This document shows, piece after piece, positions 15,207-23,740 of a DNA stretch of 64,000 bases. Source of the DNA: JAKPAM01 sp047601745 (GTDB lineage Bacteria; Pseudomonadota; Gammaproteobacteria; Burkholderiales; Burkholderiaceae_E); NCBI GenBank assembly GCA_047601745.1, contig JASGIS010000001.1, positions 6,262,001 to 6,326,000 of the forward strand, in the 5' to 3' direction. A program made the translations under genes and the position numbers. The first letter of the stretch is position 1, and each line of letters begins with the position of its first letter. The notes beneath the pieces were generated by a model. The model had not been told where the DNA came from. It saw only the letters and a program-made list of their open reading frames with translations, and ran no database searches.

Positions 15207-17939
15207 TCATGCCGCGCCGTCGCCGTCGTCCGGAGGCGCCGACGCGGAGCCGCCGGACGCATCGCCGGATGCGCCGTCGTCGCCCGGTCCCTCGCCGCGC
15301 CCGGTCGCGCCGTCGTCCGTTCCGCCGCCCGCGGCGTCGTCACCCGCGTCGGACACCACCGCTTCCTCGAGCGCATCGGATTCGATGACGCGCTGCACGC
15401 CGGACAGGCTCGTGCCTTCGTCGATCGCGATCAGCGTGACGCCCTGCGTGGCCCGGCCCATCTCGCGGATCTCGGCGACCCGCGTGCGCACCAGCACGCC
15501 GCCGGTCGTGATCAGCATGATCTCGTCGCGCTCGTCGACCAGCACCGCCGCGACCACGCGGCCATTGCGGTCGGAAGCCTGGATCGCGATCATGCCCTTG
15601 GTGCCGCGGCCGTGCCGCGTGTACTCGGCGATCGGCGTGCGCTTGCCGTAGCCGTTCTCGGTGGCCGTCAGCACCGACTGCGCCTCGTCGGTCGCGACCA
15701 GCATCGCGATCAGCCGCTGGCCGTCCTCGAGGTTCATGCCGCGCACGCCGCGCGCCGCGCGCCCCATCGGCCGCACGTCGTTCTCGTCGAAGCGCACGGC
15801 CTTGCCGGCGTCGGAGAACAGCATCACGTCATGGCCGCCGTCGGTGACCGCCGCGCCGATCAGGTAGTCGCCCGGATCCAGGTCGACGGCGATGATGCCG
15901 GCCTTGCGCGGATTCGAGAAATCGGACAGCGGCGTCTTCTTGACCGTGCCCAGGCTGGTCGCCATGAACACGTAGTGATGGTCGTCGAACGCCTTGATCG
16001 GCAGCACGACGGTGATCTTCTCGCCGTCGGCCAGCGGGAACAGGTTGACGATCGGCCGGCCGCGCGACGCGCGCGTGCCCTGCGGCACTTCCCAGACCTT
16101 CAGCCAATAGACGCGCCCGCGATTCGAGAAACACAGGATGTAGTCGTGCGTGTTGGCGATGAACAACTGGTCGACCCAGTCCTCGTCCTTGGTCGCCGTC
16201 GCCTGCTTGCCGCGTCCGCCGCGGCGCTGCGCGCGGTATTCGGTCAGCGGCTGGCTCTTGACGTAGCCGGCATGCGACAGCGTCACGACCATGTCCTGCG
16301 GCGTGATCAGGTCCTCGGTGCCCAGCTCGGTCGCGTTCAGCTCGATGACCGAGCGGCGCTGATCGCCGAACTCGGCGCGCGCGGCCGACAGCTCGTCGTG
16401 GATGATCTGCGTCACGCGCTCGGGCCGCGCCAGGATGTCCAGCAGATCGACGATCTGGTCGACGACCTCGCGGTACTCGCTGACGATCTTGTCCTGTTCG
16501 AGACCGGTCAGACGCTGCAGCCGCATCTGCAGGATTTCCTGCGCCTGCGTCTCGGACAGGCGGTACACGGCGTCGGACGGCTGCTGGTCCGGACCGAGCG
16601 GCTGCAGGCCCAGCGCCGGATCCATGCCGTCCGGGCGGAAGGCGGTGATGTCGAGCCCCGCCCGCGTGACCATCTGCTGCGCGAGCCCCGCCGGCCAGTG
16701 GCGCGCCATCAGGCGCTCCTTGGCGATCGGCGGCGTCGGCGACGACTTGATCAGCTCGATCATCTCGTCGACGTTCGCGATCGCCACGGCCAGCCCTTCG
16801 AGCACGTGGCCGCGTTCGCGCGCCTTGCGCAGCTCGTACACGGTGCGCCGCGTGACGACCTCGCGCCGGTGCGACAGGAACGCCTCGAGCATCTGCTTGA
16901 GGTTCAGCAGGCGCGGCTGGCCATCGACCAGCGCCACCATGTTGACGCCGAACGAATCCTGCAGTTGCGTCTGCTTGTACAGGTTGTTCAGCACGACCTC
17001 GGGCAGTTCGCCGCGCTTCAGTTCGATGACGACCCGCATGCCGGACTTGTCGGACTCGTCGCGGATGTCGGAGATGCCCTCGAGCTTCTTGTCGTTGACC
17101 AGTTCGGCGATGCGTTCCTGCAGCACGCGCTTGTTCACCTGGTACGGCAGCTCGTCGACGATGATCGCGCTGCGCGCGCCGCGGTCGATCTCCTCGAAGT
17201 GCGTGGCCGCGCGCATCACGACGCGGCCGCGGCCGCTGCGATAAGCCTCGCGCACGCCCTGCACGCCGTAGATGATCCCGGCGGTCGGGAAATCGGGCGC
17301 CGGAATCAGCTCGATCAGCTCGTCGATCGTCGACTCGGGCTGGCGCAGCAGCAGGTGGCAGGCATCGATGACCTCGGACAGGTTGTGCGGCGGAATGTTG
17401 GTGGCCATGCCGACCGCGATCCCCGACGAACCGTTGATCAGCAGGTTCGGGATCCGCGCCGGCATCACCGTCGGTTCCTGCTCCTTGCCGTCGTAGTTCG
17501 GCTGGAAGTCGACGGTCTCCTTGTCGAGGTCGGCCAGCAGTTCGTTGGCGATCCGTTGCAGCCGGCACTCGGTGTAGCGCATCGCCGCCGGATTGTCGCC
17601 GTCGACCGAGCCGAAATTGCCCTGGCCGTCGACCAGCAGGTAGCGCAGCGAGAAGTCCTGCGCCATCCGCACCAGCGTGTCGTAGATCGACGCGTCGCCG
17701 TGCGGATGGTATTTACCCATCACGTCGCCGACGACGCGCGCGCACTTGACGTGAGCCCGATTCCAGACGTTGTTGATCTCGTGCATGCCGAACAGCACAC
17801 GGCGATGCACCGGCTTGAGGCCGTCGCGCACGTCAGGCAGGGCCCGGCCGACGATCACGCTCATCGCGTAGTCGAGATACGATCGGCGCATCTCTTCTTC
17901 GAGACTGATCGGCAGGGTTTCCTTGGCGAATTGATCCAT
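15207..17939 (-). CDS. gyrA: DNA gyrase subunit A
   Basis: 910 residues from MDQFAKETLP, the family start; the frame stays open to 17978. The active-site Tyr is Y122 (AAMRYTE). The quinolone-resistance region reads HPHGDASIYDT, giving Ala at position 83 and Asp at 87 in E. coli numbering, which coincides with this protein's own numbering. The GyrA box is QRRGGRG, and six beta-pinwheel blades follow. The C-terminal tail of about 45 residues is rich in Asp, Gly and Ser. GyrA cuts and re-ligates DNA during ATP-driven negative supercoiling. Confidence 0.98.
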   Translation of the reverse strand: MDQFAKETLPISLEEEMRRSYLDYAMSVIVGRALPDVRDGLKPVHRRVLFGMHEINNVWNRAHVKCARVVGDVMGKYHPHGDASIYDTLVRMAQDFSLRYLLVDGQGNFGSVDGDNPAAMRYTECRLQRIANELLADLDKETVDFQPNYDGKEQEPTVMPARIPNLLINGSSGIAVGMATNIPPHNLSEVIDACHLLLRQPESTIDELIELIPAPDFPTAGIIYGVQGVREAYRSGRGRVVMRAATHFEEIDRGARSAIIVDELPYQVNKRVLQERIAELVNDKKLEGISDIRDESDKSGMRVVIELKRGELPEVVLNNLYKQTQLQDSFGVNMVALVDGQPRLLNLKQMLEAFLSHRREVVTRRTVYELRKARERGHVLEGLAVAIANVDEMIELIKSSPTPPIAKERLMARHWPAGLAQQMVTRAGLDITAFRPDGMDPALGLQPLGPDQQPSDAVYRLSETQAQEILQMRLQRLTGLEQDKIVSEYREVVDQIVDLLDILARPERVTQIIHDELSAARAEFGDQRRSVIELNATELGTEDLITPQDMVVTLSHAGYVKSQPLTEYRAQRRGGRGKQATATKDEDWVDQLFIANTHDYILCFSNRGRVYWLKVWEVPQGTRASRGRPIVNLFPLADGEKITVVLPIKAFDDHHYVFMATSLGTVKKTPLSDFSNPRKAGIIAVDLDPGDYLIGAAVTDGGHDVMLFSDAGKAVRFDENDVRPMGRAARGVRGMNLEDGQRLIAMLVATDEAQSVLTATENGYGKRTPIAEYTRHGRGTKGMIAIQASDRNGRVVAAVLVDERDEIMLITTGGVLVRTRVAEIREMGRATQGVTLIAIDEGTSLSGVQRVIESDALEEAVVSDAGDDAAGGGTDDGATGRGEGPGDDGASGDASGGSASAPPDDGDGAA

Positions 17940-18009
17940 CGGGAATTGATCCAGAATCGGAGGAAGGGTGTGCGGCACCGCCGGCCGGCGACGCGCGAGC
18001 CGGCCTCGA

Positions 18010-18060
18010 AGAGAGCCGACCTAAATCTTTGAATTTTAACATGCAAACCAGCCTTACCCC
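18010..18060. promoter_or_regulatory. AT-rich stretch between divergent gyrA and mtaD
   Basis: The segment around 18021-18045 is conspicuously AT-rich in a GC-rich setting and lies about 80-110 bp upstream of the gyrA start. On the minus strand it contains TTGCAT and TTAAAATTC elements. It is probably the gyrA promoter region. I cannot fix a -35/-10 pair with correct spacing. Confidence 0.35.
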
Positions 18061-18144
18061 CATGCCCGATCCGGCGCCGCGCGCGATCGCCGATCCCCGC
18101 GACGTCCGCCGGCGCCGGGCCGCCCGCCGCACCGGAGTCCGGCG

Positions 18145-19473
18145 ATGCCGCGGCAACTGATCGCCCCGACCTGGATCGCCACCGTCGATCCGCTCGACAC
18201 GCTGCTGGTCGACCACGCGGTCGTCGTCGACGGCGCCCGGATCGAGGCGGTCGTGCCGCGCGAAGAAGCCCGGCGCCGCTGGCCCGATGCCGAGCCGATC
18301 GAACTGCCCGGCCAGTTGCTGATCCCCGGCCTGGTCAACGTGCACTGCCACGCAGGCATGACGCTGCTGCGCGGCGCCGGCGACGATCTGCCGCTGCAGC
18401 GCTGGCTGACCGAGCGGATCTGGCCGCTGGAAAAGGCCCTGCTGGGACCGGACTTCGTGTTCGACGGATCGGTGCTGGCGATCCACGAGATGCTGCGCGG
18501 CGGCATCACGACGTTCTGCGACATGTACTTCTTTCCCGAAGAGACGGCGCGCGCCGCGCAGGCGCTCGGGATGCGCGCGGTGCTGGGCATCCCGATCGTC
18601 GAATTCCCGACGCCGTGGGCGACCGGCCCCGACGACGCGCTGCAGCGCGGGCTGGCATTGCGCGACCGGCTGCGCGACGAGCCGCTGATCCGCTTCTCGC
18701 TGGCCCCCCACGCGCCGTACACGGTGGCCGACCTCACGTTCGAGAAGATCGCCGCGCTGGCCGCCGAGACGGGCCTGCCGGTCCAGTGCCACGTGCACGA
18801 GACGGCCGACGAGATCCGGCAGAGCCTCGACGAGCACGGTTGCCGGCCGCTGCAACGGCTGGCCCGGCTGGGGCTCGTCGGCCCCGAGCTGCTGGCGATC
18901 CACGCCGTTCACCTCGACGACGTCGACATCGCGCTGCTCGCGCGCCACCAGGCGACGGTCGCGCATTGCCCGCATTCGAACCTGAAGCTGGCCAGCGGCC
19001 TGTGTCCGACGGCCACGCTCGTCGAGCGCGGCGTGCGCGTGGGCATCGGCACCGACAGTGCGGCCAGCAACAACCGGCTCGACCTGCTCGGCGAGACGCG
19101 ACTGGCGGCGCTGCTGGCCAAAGGCGTTTCGGGCGACGCGGCCGCCTGGCCCGCGCGGTGCGCGCTGCGCGCCGCCACGCTGAGCGGCGCGCAGGCACTT
19201 GGGCTGGCCGACGAGATCGGCTCGATCGAAACCGGCAAGCGCGCGGACCTGACGGCGATCGATCTGGGCCGCCCGGATCTGCTACCGCTGTTCGATCCGG
19301 TTTCACAACTGCTTCATTGCGGCGGACGGACGGACGTCACGCATGTATGGACGGACGGACGGCTTGTTGTTCGTACACGACAGCTTGAAGAACCAGATGC
19401 CGCCTCGCTCGTCTCAGAAGTGGTTGCACGCAGCCGCCTATGGCACAATCGGATCGGCGAAATGATCGGCTAG
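18145..19473 (+). CDS. mtaD: 5-methylthioadenosine/S-adenosylhomocysteine deaminase (TRZ/ATZ amidohydrolase)
   Basis: 442 residues of the amidohydrolase superfamily. VNVHCHAGMTLLRG gives the first metal-binding HxH (H67, H69); later metal and catalytic positions appear in VQCHVHE, AHCPHSN and IGTDSAASNN. The family deaminates MTA, SAH or related adenosines with Zn or Fe. GGAG lies 7-8 bases before the ATG. Neighbours ompA and ubiG follow on the same strand, an arrangement familiar from Burkholderiales. The true nucleoside preference is not visible. Confidence 0.88.
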   Translation: MPRQLIAPTWIATVDPLDTLLVDHAVVVDGARIEAVVPREEARRRWPDAEPIELPGQLLIPGLVNVHCHAGMTLLRGAGDDLPLQRWLTERIWPLEKALLGPDFVFDGSVLAIHEMLRGGITTFCDMYFFPEETARAAQALGMRAVLGIPIVEFPTPWATGPDDALQRGLALRDRLRDEPLIRFSLAPHAPYTVADLTFEKIAALAAETGLPVQCHVHETADEIRQSLDEHGCRPLQRLARLGLVGPELLAIHAVHLDDVDIALLARHQATVAHCPHSNLKLASGLCPTATLVERGVRVGIGTDSAASNNRLDLLGETRLAALLAKGVSGDAAAWPARCALRAATLSGAQALGLADEIGSIETGKRADLTAIDLGRPDLLPLFDPVSQLLHCGGRTDVTHVWTDGRLVVRTRQLEEPDAASLVSEVVARSRLWHNRIGEMIG

Positions 19474-19575
19474 CCGTGATGTAGTCGGTGCCGCTGCGCC
19501 GACGCTCAGACCCGCCATGGCTGACGTCGATTGAGATCGGACTTGCTTCGGAATTGCTCTACCGTGAGGAGAAAC

Positions 19576-20238
19576 ATGAAGAAATCGGTGAAACTGGCTT
19601 CCGTCGTCGCGACAGCGCTGCTGACAGCGTCCGCGACGTCGGTGGTCCTGGCTCAGCAGAGTCCCAAGGCTGCTCCGGGTACGGGTTACGTACAAAGCCC
19701 GGACGGCAACGTAGTCATTGACCCGTTCGGCTTGTGCTGGCGCACTGGTTTCTGGACGCCCGCGGACGCGCAGAAAGGTTGCGATGAGGATCTGATTCCG
19801 AAACCGCCGCCGCCGCCCCCGCCGCCTCCGCCGCCGCCCCCCCCGCCGCCTCCCCCGCCGCCGCCGCCTCCGGCGCCGACCAGCGAGAAGGTCACGTTCG
19901 CCGCTGACGCGTTCTTCGACTTCGACAAGGCCACGCTCAAGCCCGAAGGCAAGGCTCGCCTCGACGATCTGACCGCCAAGCTGAAGGACGTCACGCTCGA
20001 GGTGATCATCGCCGTCGGCCACACCGACAGCGTCGGCTCGGTGCCGTACAACCAGAAGCTGTCGGTTCGCCGCGCCGAATCGGTCAAGGCCTACCTGGTC
20101 AGCAAAGGCGTCGAAGCCAACCGTGTCTACACGGAAGGCAAAGGCAAGAGCCAACCGATCGCGGACAACAAGACCGCGGCCGGCCGCGCGAAGAACCGTC
20201 GCGTGGAAATCGAAGTCGTCGGTACCCGTCCGCGCTGA
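19576..20238 (+). CDS. OmpA-domain outer membrane protein with polyproline linker
   Basis: 220 residues. A Sec signal (MKKSVKLASVVATALLTASA, cleavage near VLAQ) is followed by a short Cys-containing segment of about 50 residues, then 23 consecutive prolines, then an OmpA C-terminal peptidoglycan-binding domain: FFDFDKATLKPEGKARLDDL, GHTDSVGSVPYNQKLSVRRA and NRRVEIEVVG. It has no eight-strand beta-barrel, so it is not a full OmpA. GAGGAG lies 6 bases before the ATG, a strong site suggesting high expression. A good intrinsic terminator follows. It probably links the outer membrane to peptidoglycan. Confidence 0.92.
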   Translation: MKKSVKLASVVATALLTASATSVVLAQQSPKAAPGTGYVQSPDGNVVIDPFGLCWRTGFWTPADAQKGCDEDLIPKPPPPPPPPPPPPPPPPPPPPPPPAPTSEKVTFAADAFFDFDKATLKPEGKARLDDLTAKLKDVTLEVIIAVGHTDSVGSVPYNQKLSVRRAESVKAYLVSKGVEANRVYTEGKGKSQPIADNKTAAGRAKNRRVEIEVVGTRPR

Positions 20239-20293
20239 TCGGACCGCCTTCGGCTCCAGCGAGCTCCACCGCGAGGTGGAGCCGCTGCGAAGA

Positions 20294-20318
20294 CCCCGCC
20301 TTAGGGCGGGGTTTTTTT
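20294..20318 (+). terminator. intrinsic terminator after ompA-like gene
   Basis: CCCCGCC (20294-20300) pairs with GGCGGGG (20305-20311) across a TTAG loop and is followed directly by seven T residues (20312-20318). It lies 56 bases after the stop codon. A second small hairpin (CTCCACC...GGTGGAG) precedes it. Confidence 0.9.
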
Positions 20319-20475
20319 CGTGCCGACGCGGACCGCCGAAGCATCCGCCTCGCGGCCCGGCTTGGCATAATCGCCTTGAGTCGGTCCCGGCGGGACGGTT
20401 CCGGTCGATCCGTCGTCCGGCGAGTCCTTCGTCCGCCGGCCCGCATTTCGCGTTTGCCCCGTACGAGCCCCGCTT

Positions 20476-21231
20476 ATGATCGAAACCCCATCCTCGCAAT
20501 CCCCCGACACGGCGACCGGCGGGAACGTCGATCCCGCCGAAGTCGCCAAGTTCCAGGCGATCGCCAGCCGCTGGTGGGATCCGACGTCCGAGTTCCGTCC
20601 GCTGCACGAGATCAATCCGCTCAGGCTCGGATGGATCGAAGACCATGCGGGCGGCCTGGCCGGGCGCAAGGTCGTCGACGTCGGTTGCGGCGGCGGCATC
20701 CTCGCCGAATCGATGGCCTGGAAGGATGCCGACGTCCTCGGCATCGACCTGGCCGACAAGGCGCTGAGCGTCGCCGAGCTGCATTCGCTCGAAACGGGCG
20801 CGCGGATCCGGTACGAACGGATCGCGGTCGAAGCGCTCGCCGATCGCGAACCCGGCGCTTATGACGTCGTGACGTGCATGGAGATGCTCGAACACGTTCC
20901 GGAGCCGGACAAGGTCGTCCAGGCCTGCGCGCGACTCGTGCGCCCGGGCGGCCACGTGTTCTTCTCGACGATCAGCCGCAACCCCAAGGCCTTTCTGTTC
21001 GCGGTCGTCGGCGCCGAATACGTGCTGAAACTGCTGCCGCGGGGCACGCACGAATACGACAAGTTCATCAAGCCGTCGGAGCTGATCGGCAGCGCCAGGC
21101 GCCATGGCCTGCAGCTCGAGGCGATGACCGGATTGACGTACAACCCGTTGAGCCGACAGTACAGGCTCGATCGCAAGGACGTCAGCGTCAACTACATGAT
21201 CGCGTTGCAGCGGATCGACGGCGATGCCTGA
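20476..21231 (+). CDS. ubiG: ubiquinone biosynthesis O-methyltransferase UbiG
   Basis: 251 residues. VVDVGCGGGILAES (about 66-79) is the SAM-binding motif I, and FQAIASRWWDPTSEFRPLH at the N-terminus and MEMLEHVPEP are UbiG signatures. It performs both O-methylations of ubiquinone synthesis. The stop overlaps the next gene by 8 bases, so the two are co-translated. Confidence 0.95.
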   Translation: MIETPSSQSPDTATGGNVDPAEVAKFQAIASRWWDPTSEFRPLHEINPLRLGWIEDHAGGLAGRKVVDVGCGGGILAESMAWKDADVLGIDLADKALSVAELHSLETGARIRYERIAVEALADREPGAYDVVTCMEMLEHVPEPDKVVQACARLVRPGGHVFFSTISRNPKAFLFAVVGAEYVLKLLPRGTHEYDKFIKPSELIGSARRHGLQLEAMTGLTYNPLSRQYRLDRKDVSVNYMIALQRIDGDA

Positions 21232-21925
21232 CGAACCTCGCGCGATCGATGCCGCCGCGCTGCCGCGCGAACCGCTGGCGATCTTCTTCGATCTGGACGG
21301 AACGCTGGCCGATACCGCTGCCGACCTGGCCGCGCCCGTCAACGCGATGCGCGCCGAGCGCGGACTGCCGCCGCTGCCGCTCGCGCAATTGCGCCCGTTC
21401 GCATCGATGGGGGCGCGGGGCCTGCTGGGCGCGGGCCTGGGCATTCGCCCCGAAGATGCCGCGTTCGAAGCGGCGCGCGCGGATTTCCTGCAGCGCTACG
21501 AACGATCGATCTGCGTGCATACCCGGCTGTTCGACGGGGCCCATGCGTTGCTCGACGCGATCGAAGCTCGCGGCTGGCGGTGGGGCGTCGTCAGCAACAA
21601 AGTCGAACGCTACGTGCGTCCGATCCTCGATCAGCTCGGACTGCTGGCCCGCAGCGCGGCCACCGTGGGCGGCGACACGGCCGAACATGCGAAGCCGCAC
21701 CCGGCCCCGCTGCTGTATGCGGCGGCCCGGACCGGCATCGATCCGCGGACCTGCCTGTACGTCGGCGACGATCGGCGCGACATCATCGCCGGCCGGGCGG
21801 CCGGCATGATGACCGCGGCCGCGGCCTACGGGTACAACGGCGACGATGGCGACCCCGGCGAATGGGGCGCCGACGTCGTCATCGACGGCCTACCCGCGTT
21901 GTTCCCAATACTGAGTCTGCGCTAG
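21224..21925 (+). CDS. gph: phosphoglycolate phosphatase (HAD family)
   Basis: 233 residues. FFDLDGTLADT holds the nucleophile and acid/base Asp pair (D23, D25), VVSNK is motif II, KPHPAPLL carries the motif III Lys, and YVGDDRRDI is motif IV. It dephosphorylates 2-phosphoglycolate. The ubiG-gph pairing with an 8-base overlap is common in beta- and gammaproteobacteria. Confidence 0.9.
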   Translation: MPDEPRAIDAAALPREPLAIFFDLDGTLADTAADLAAPVNAMRAERGLPPLPLAQLRPFASMGARGLLGAGLGIRPEDAAFEAARADFLQRYERSICVHTRLFDGAHALLDAIEARGWRWGVVSNKVERYVRPILDQLGLLARSAATVGGDTAEHAKPHPAPLLYAAARTGIDPRTCLYVGDDRRDIIAGRAAGMMTAAAAYGYNGDDGDPGEWGADVVIDGLPALFPILSLR

Positions 21926-21994
21926 GCGGGCCACAATCCTTCGGAATCGTGTTACGAGCGGCCGGTCCGCTCGTCAATTGATCCGGAGGACGAT

Positions 21995-23104
21995 GTGCCC
22001 TCCCCGCCTGTCCGCAGCCTTTGGCCTGCGATACCCGTCGCCGCTCCTCGCCCGGGGACGAACGACACACGAACCTGCGCCGCCGCGCGAGCGCGCCGGC
22101 GGCGAGGGCTGCAGATCGCGGGCGCGCTCGCGGCCTGGTCCGTGCTGCCGCCGATCGCGCGGGCATCGGCGGTCGACACGCTGAAGCTCGTCATCGGCGC
22201 GCCGCTGGGGGCGTCGTCCGACCTCGCCGGCCGCTCGCTGGGCGCCGCGATGATCGCCGCGGGCCAGGCGCAGAGCGCCGTCTACGACAACAAGAGCGGC
22301 GGCGCCGGCGTGGCGGCGCTGCTCGACTTCGCCGGCGACGAACGGGGCAACCCCGCGGCGTTGATGGTTGCCGGATCGCGGATGATCGGCGTGATCGCGT
22401 CCGGCGAACCACTCGACGCGCTGCATCGCGTCACGCCGATCGCCCGCCTGTCGTCGAATGCGCTGCTGCTGGCCGTGGCCGACGGATCGCCGATCCGGCG
22501 CCTCCCGGATCTCGCGCTGCGCCTGCAGGCGCAGCCTGGCGCGGTCACCTGGGGGGGCGGCTATCGCGGCTCGGTCGAGCACGCGCTGGCCGGCTTGTTC
22601 GCGAGCGCGGTCGGCGTCCCGCCCGGCAGGCTGAACCACGTCCCGCTCGCCGGCGACCGGGACATCGTCGCCGCGTTGCGCGACGGTCACATCCAGGTCG
22701 GCATCGGCCCGGCCGACGAACTGCTGCCGCTCGCCGGAGCCCGCCGCCTGCGCGCACTGGCCGTCACCAACGGCGAGGGCGCACCGGGCGTCCCCAGTTT
22801 GCGCCAGCAGGGAATCGACGTCGAAGTCGGGCACTGGCATGGAGTCTTCGCGCCGGACGGGTTGCCTGACGCGACCCGCCGGCAACTGATCGAGTCCGTC
22901 CGCCTGGCCACCGATGCGCTGATCTGGCAGCAGGCGCTGGCCCGCCATCGCTGGAACATGGCGCCGCTGTTCGGTGACGACTTCGGCACCTTCGTCAAGG
23001 CGGAGGTCCGCCGCTTCGACGGCGTCATGCGCGAGCTCGGCGTCGCGCGCCAGCAGACGGGTCCGGACGCGTTGTCCGCGCTCGGACGAACGGGCCTGGC
23101 TTGA
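21995..23104 (+). CDS. Bug/TctC-family substrate-binding protein
   Basis: 369 residues, starting at a GTG preceded by GGAGGA with a short 4-base spacing. A long basic N-region ends in a Tat-like RRRGLQIAG segment and a hydrophobic core before IARASAVD, so secretion is likely. Family features are diverged but present: LVIGAPLGASSDLAGRSLG, VYDNKSGGAGVAAL, and VPLAGDRDIVAALRDGHIQV in place of the usual VPYKG. The gene reads straight into the ssrA promoter region. It is the most divergent Bug protein in the window. Confidence 0.8.
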   Translation: MPSPPVRSLWPAIPVAAPRPGTNDTRTCAAARARRRRGLQIAGALAAWSVLPPIARASAVDTLKLVIGAPLGASSDLAGRSLGAAMIAAGQAQSAVYDNKSGGAGVAALLDFAGDERGNPAALMVAGSRMIGVIASGEPLDALHRVTPIARLSSNALLLAVADGSPIRRLPDLALRLQAQPGAVTWGGGYRGSVEHALAGLFASAVGVPPGRLNHVPLAGDRDIVAALRDGHIQVGIGPADELLPLAGARRLRALAVTNGEGAPGVPSLRQQGIDVEVGHWHGVFAPDGLPDATRRQLIESVRLATDALIWQQALARHRWNMAPLFGDDFGTFVKAEVRRFDGVMRELGVARQQTGPDALSALGRTGLA

Positions 23105-23126
23105 AAACCGCGATACCCGGTACAAT
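23101..23126 (+). promoter_or_regulatory. possible ssrA promoter
   Basis: TTGAAA at 23101-23106 and TACAAT at 23121-23126 resemble sigma-70 boxes, but the spacer is only 14 bases, shorter than optimal. It overlaps the stop of the preceding Bug gene and lies about 65 bases before the mature tmRNA end, leaving a leader to be trimmed. Confidence 0.4.
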
Positions 23127-23190
23127 CTGCAGTTCTGGCAGTCGACGGACCGTGGTGGCGGCCCGCCGGCGCAGCTTCACGAGACACATT

Positions 23191-23566
23191 GGGGCCGACC
23201 TGGTTTCGACGTGGGTAGCGAAGCGGTTCAGGGCATACCGAGGCGCCTTTCCCTCGTTAATCAATTGGCAAAAAACTAAACGCAAACGACGAAACGTTCG
23301 CACTCGCAGCCTAAGGGTTGCGGGCATCGCACTGTTCTGCCAACAGTTCAGGCCTAGGCGGGTAACCGCCGAAGCAGCGGTGTAACTTCATGTTGGATCG
23401 CGAGTAGTCCGGGTTACTTGGGCTGCCGTTAAAACCAAGGTAACTGGATGCGTGTCGGCCCGTTGATCGGCTAAGCACGTATCGAGACTCAAATAGATCG
23501 ACTAAGTATGTAGAACTGGCCGTAGAGGACTTGCGGACGGGGGTTCGATTCCCCCCGGCTCCACCA
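23191..23566 (+). ncRNA. ssrA: transfer-messenger RNA (tmRNA)
   Basis: The 5' end GGGGCCGACCTGGTTTCGAC and the 3' end GGTTCGATTCCCCCCGGCTC plus CACCA form the tRNA-like half, with an acceptor stem of GGGGCCG paired to CGGCTCC (G3-U pair retained). The reading frame at 23282-23314 encodes the tag ANDETFALAA followed by TAA, close to other betaproteobacterial tags. tmRNA frees stalled ribosomes together with SmpB and marks the product for proteolysis. The CCA is encoded. The integrase of the mobile element begins 174 bp downstream, so this 3' end is the probable integration target. Confidence 0.97.
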
Positions 23567-23577
23567 CTTTAAGGTCC

Positions 23578-23740
23578 GCATGGGACCGCATCCAACCAAA
23601 AACGCTGAAAAATCAGCAGGTTGATGCAAAACATGGCACCGGATGCGACCGGATCGGTCCGCTTGCATCCGCCAACAGACCGGATAACATACCGGACAAC
23701 ACGAACCTATCCGGTTCGATGCGGTCCCAGTTATCCGGTC
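23578..23740. repeat. nested inverted repeats upstream of the integrase (probable Int/Xis or operator sites)
   Basis: Two clear inverted pairs are present. TGGGACCGCATC (23581-23592) pairs with GATGCGGTCCCA (23718-23729). GACCGGATAAC (23678-23688) pairs with GTTATCCGGTC (23730-23740), the latter abutting the integrase ATG. Between them lie the palindrome GACCGGATCGGTC and further ACCGGAT/ATCCGGT half-sites, about six in 110 bp. This density fits arm-type recombinase sites or an autoregulatory operator beside attL. Confidence 0.75.

Noticed and set aside
14805..18032. An open plus-strand frame of 1075 codons opposite gyrA and the start of pheA
   Set aside because: Composition is that of an antisense frame (Arg/His/Asp/Gln), while the minus strand encodes complete GyrA and PheA.
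18145..19473. Assigning the amidohydrolase to triazine (atrazine) degradation
   Set aside because: The TRZ/ATZ family name is broad; the neighbours (ompA-like, ubiG) and family size fit the MTA/SAH deaminase group, and nothing points to triazine catabolism.
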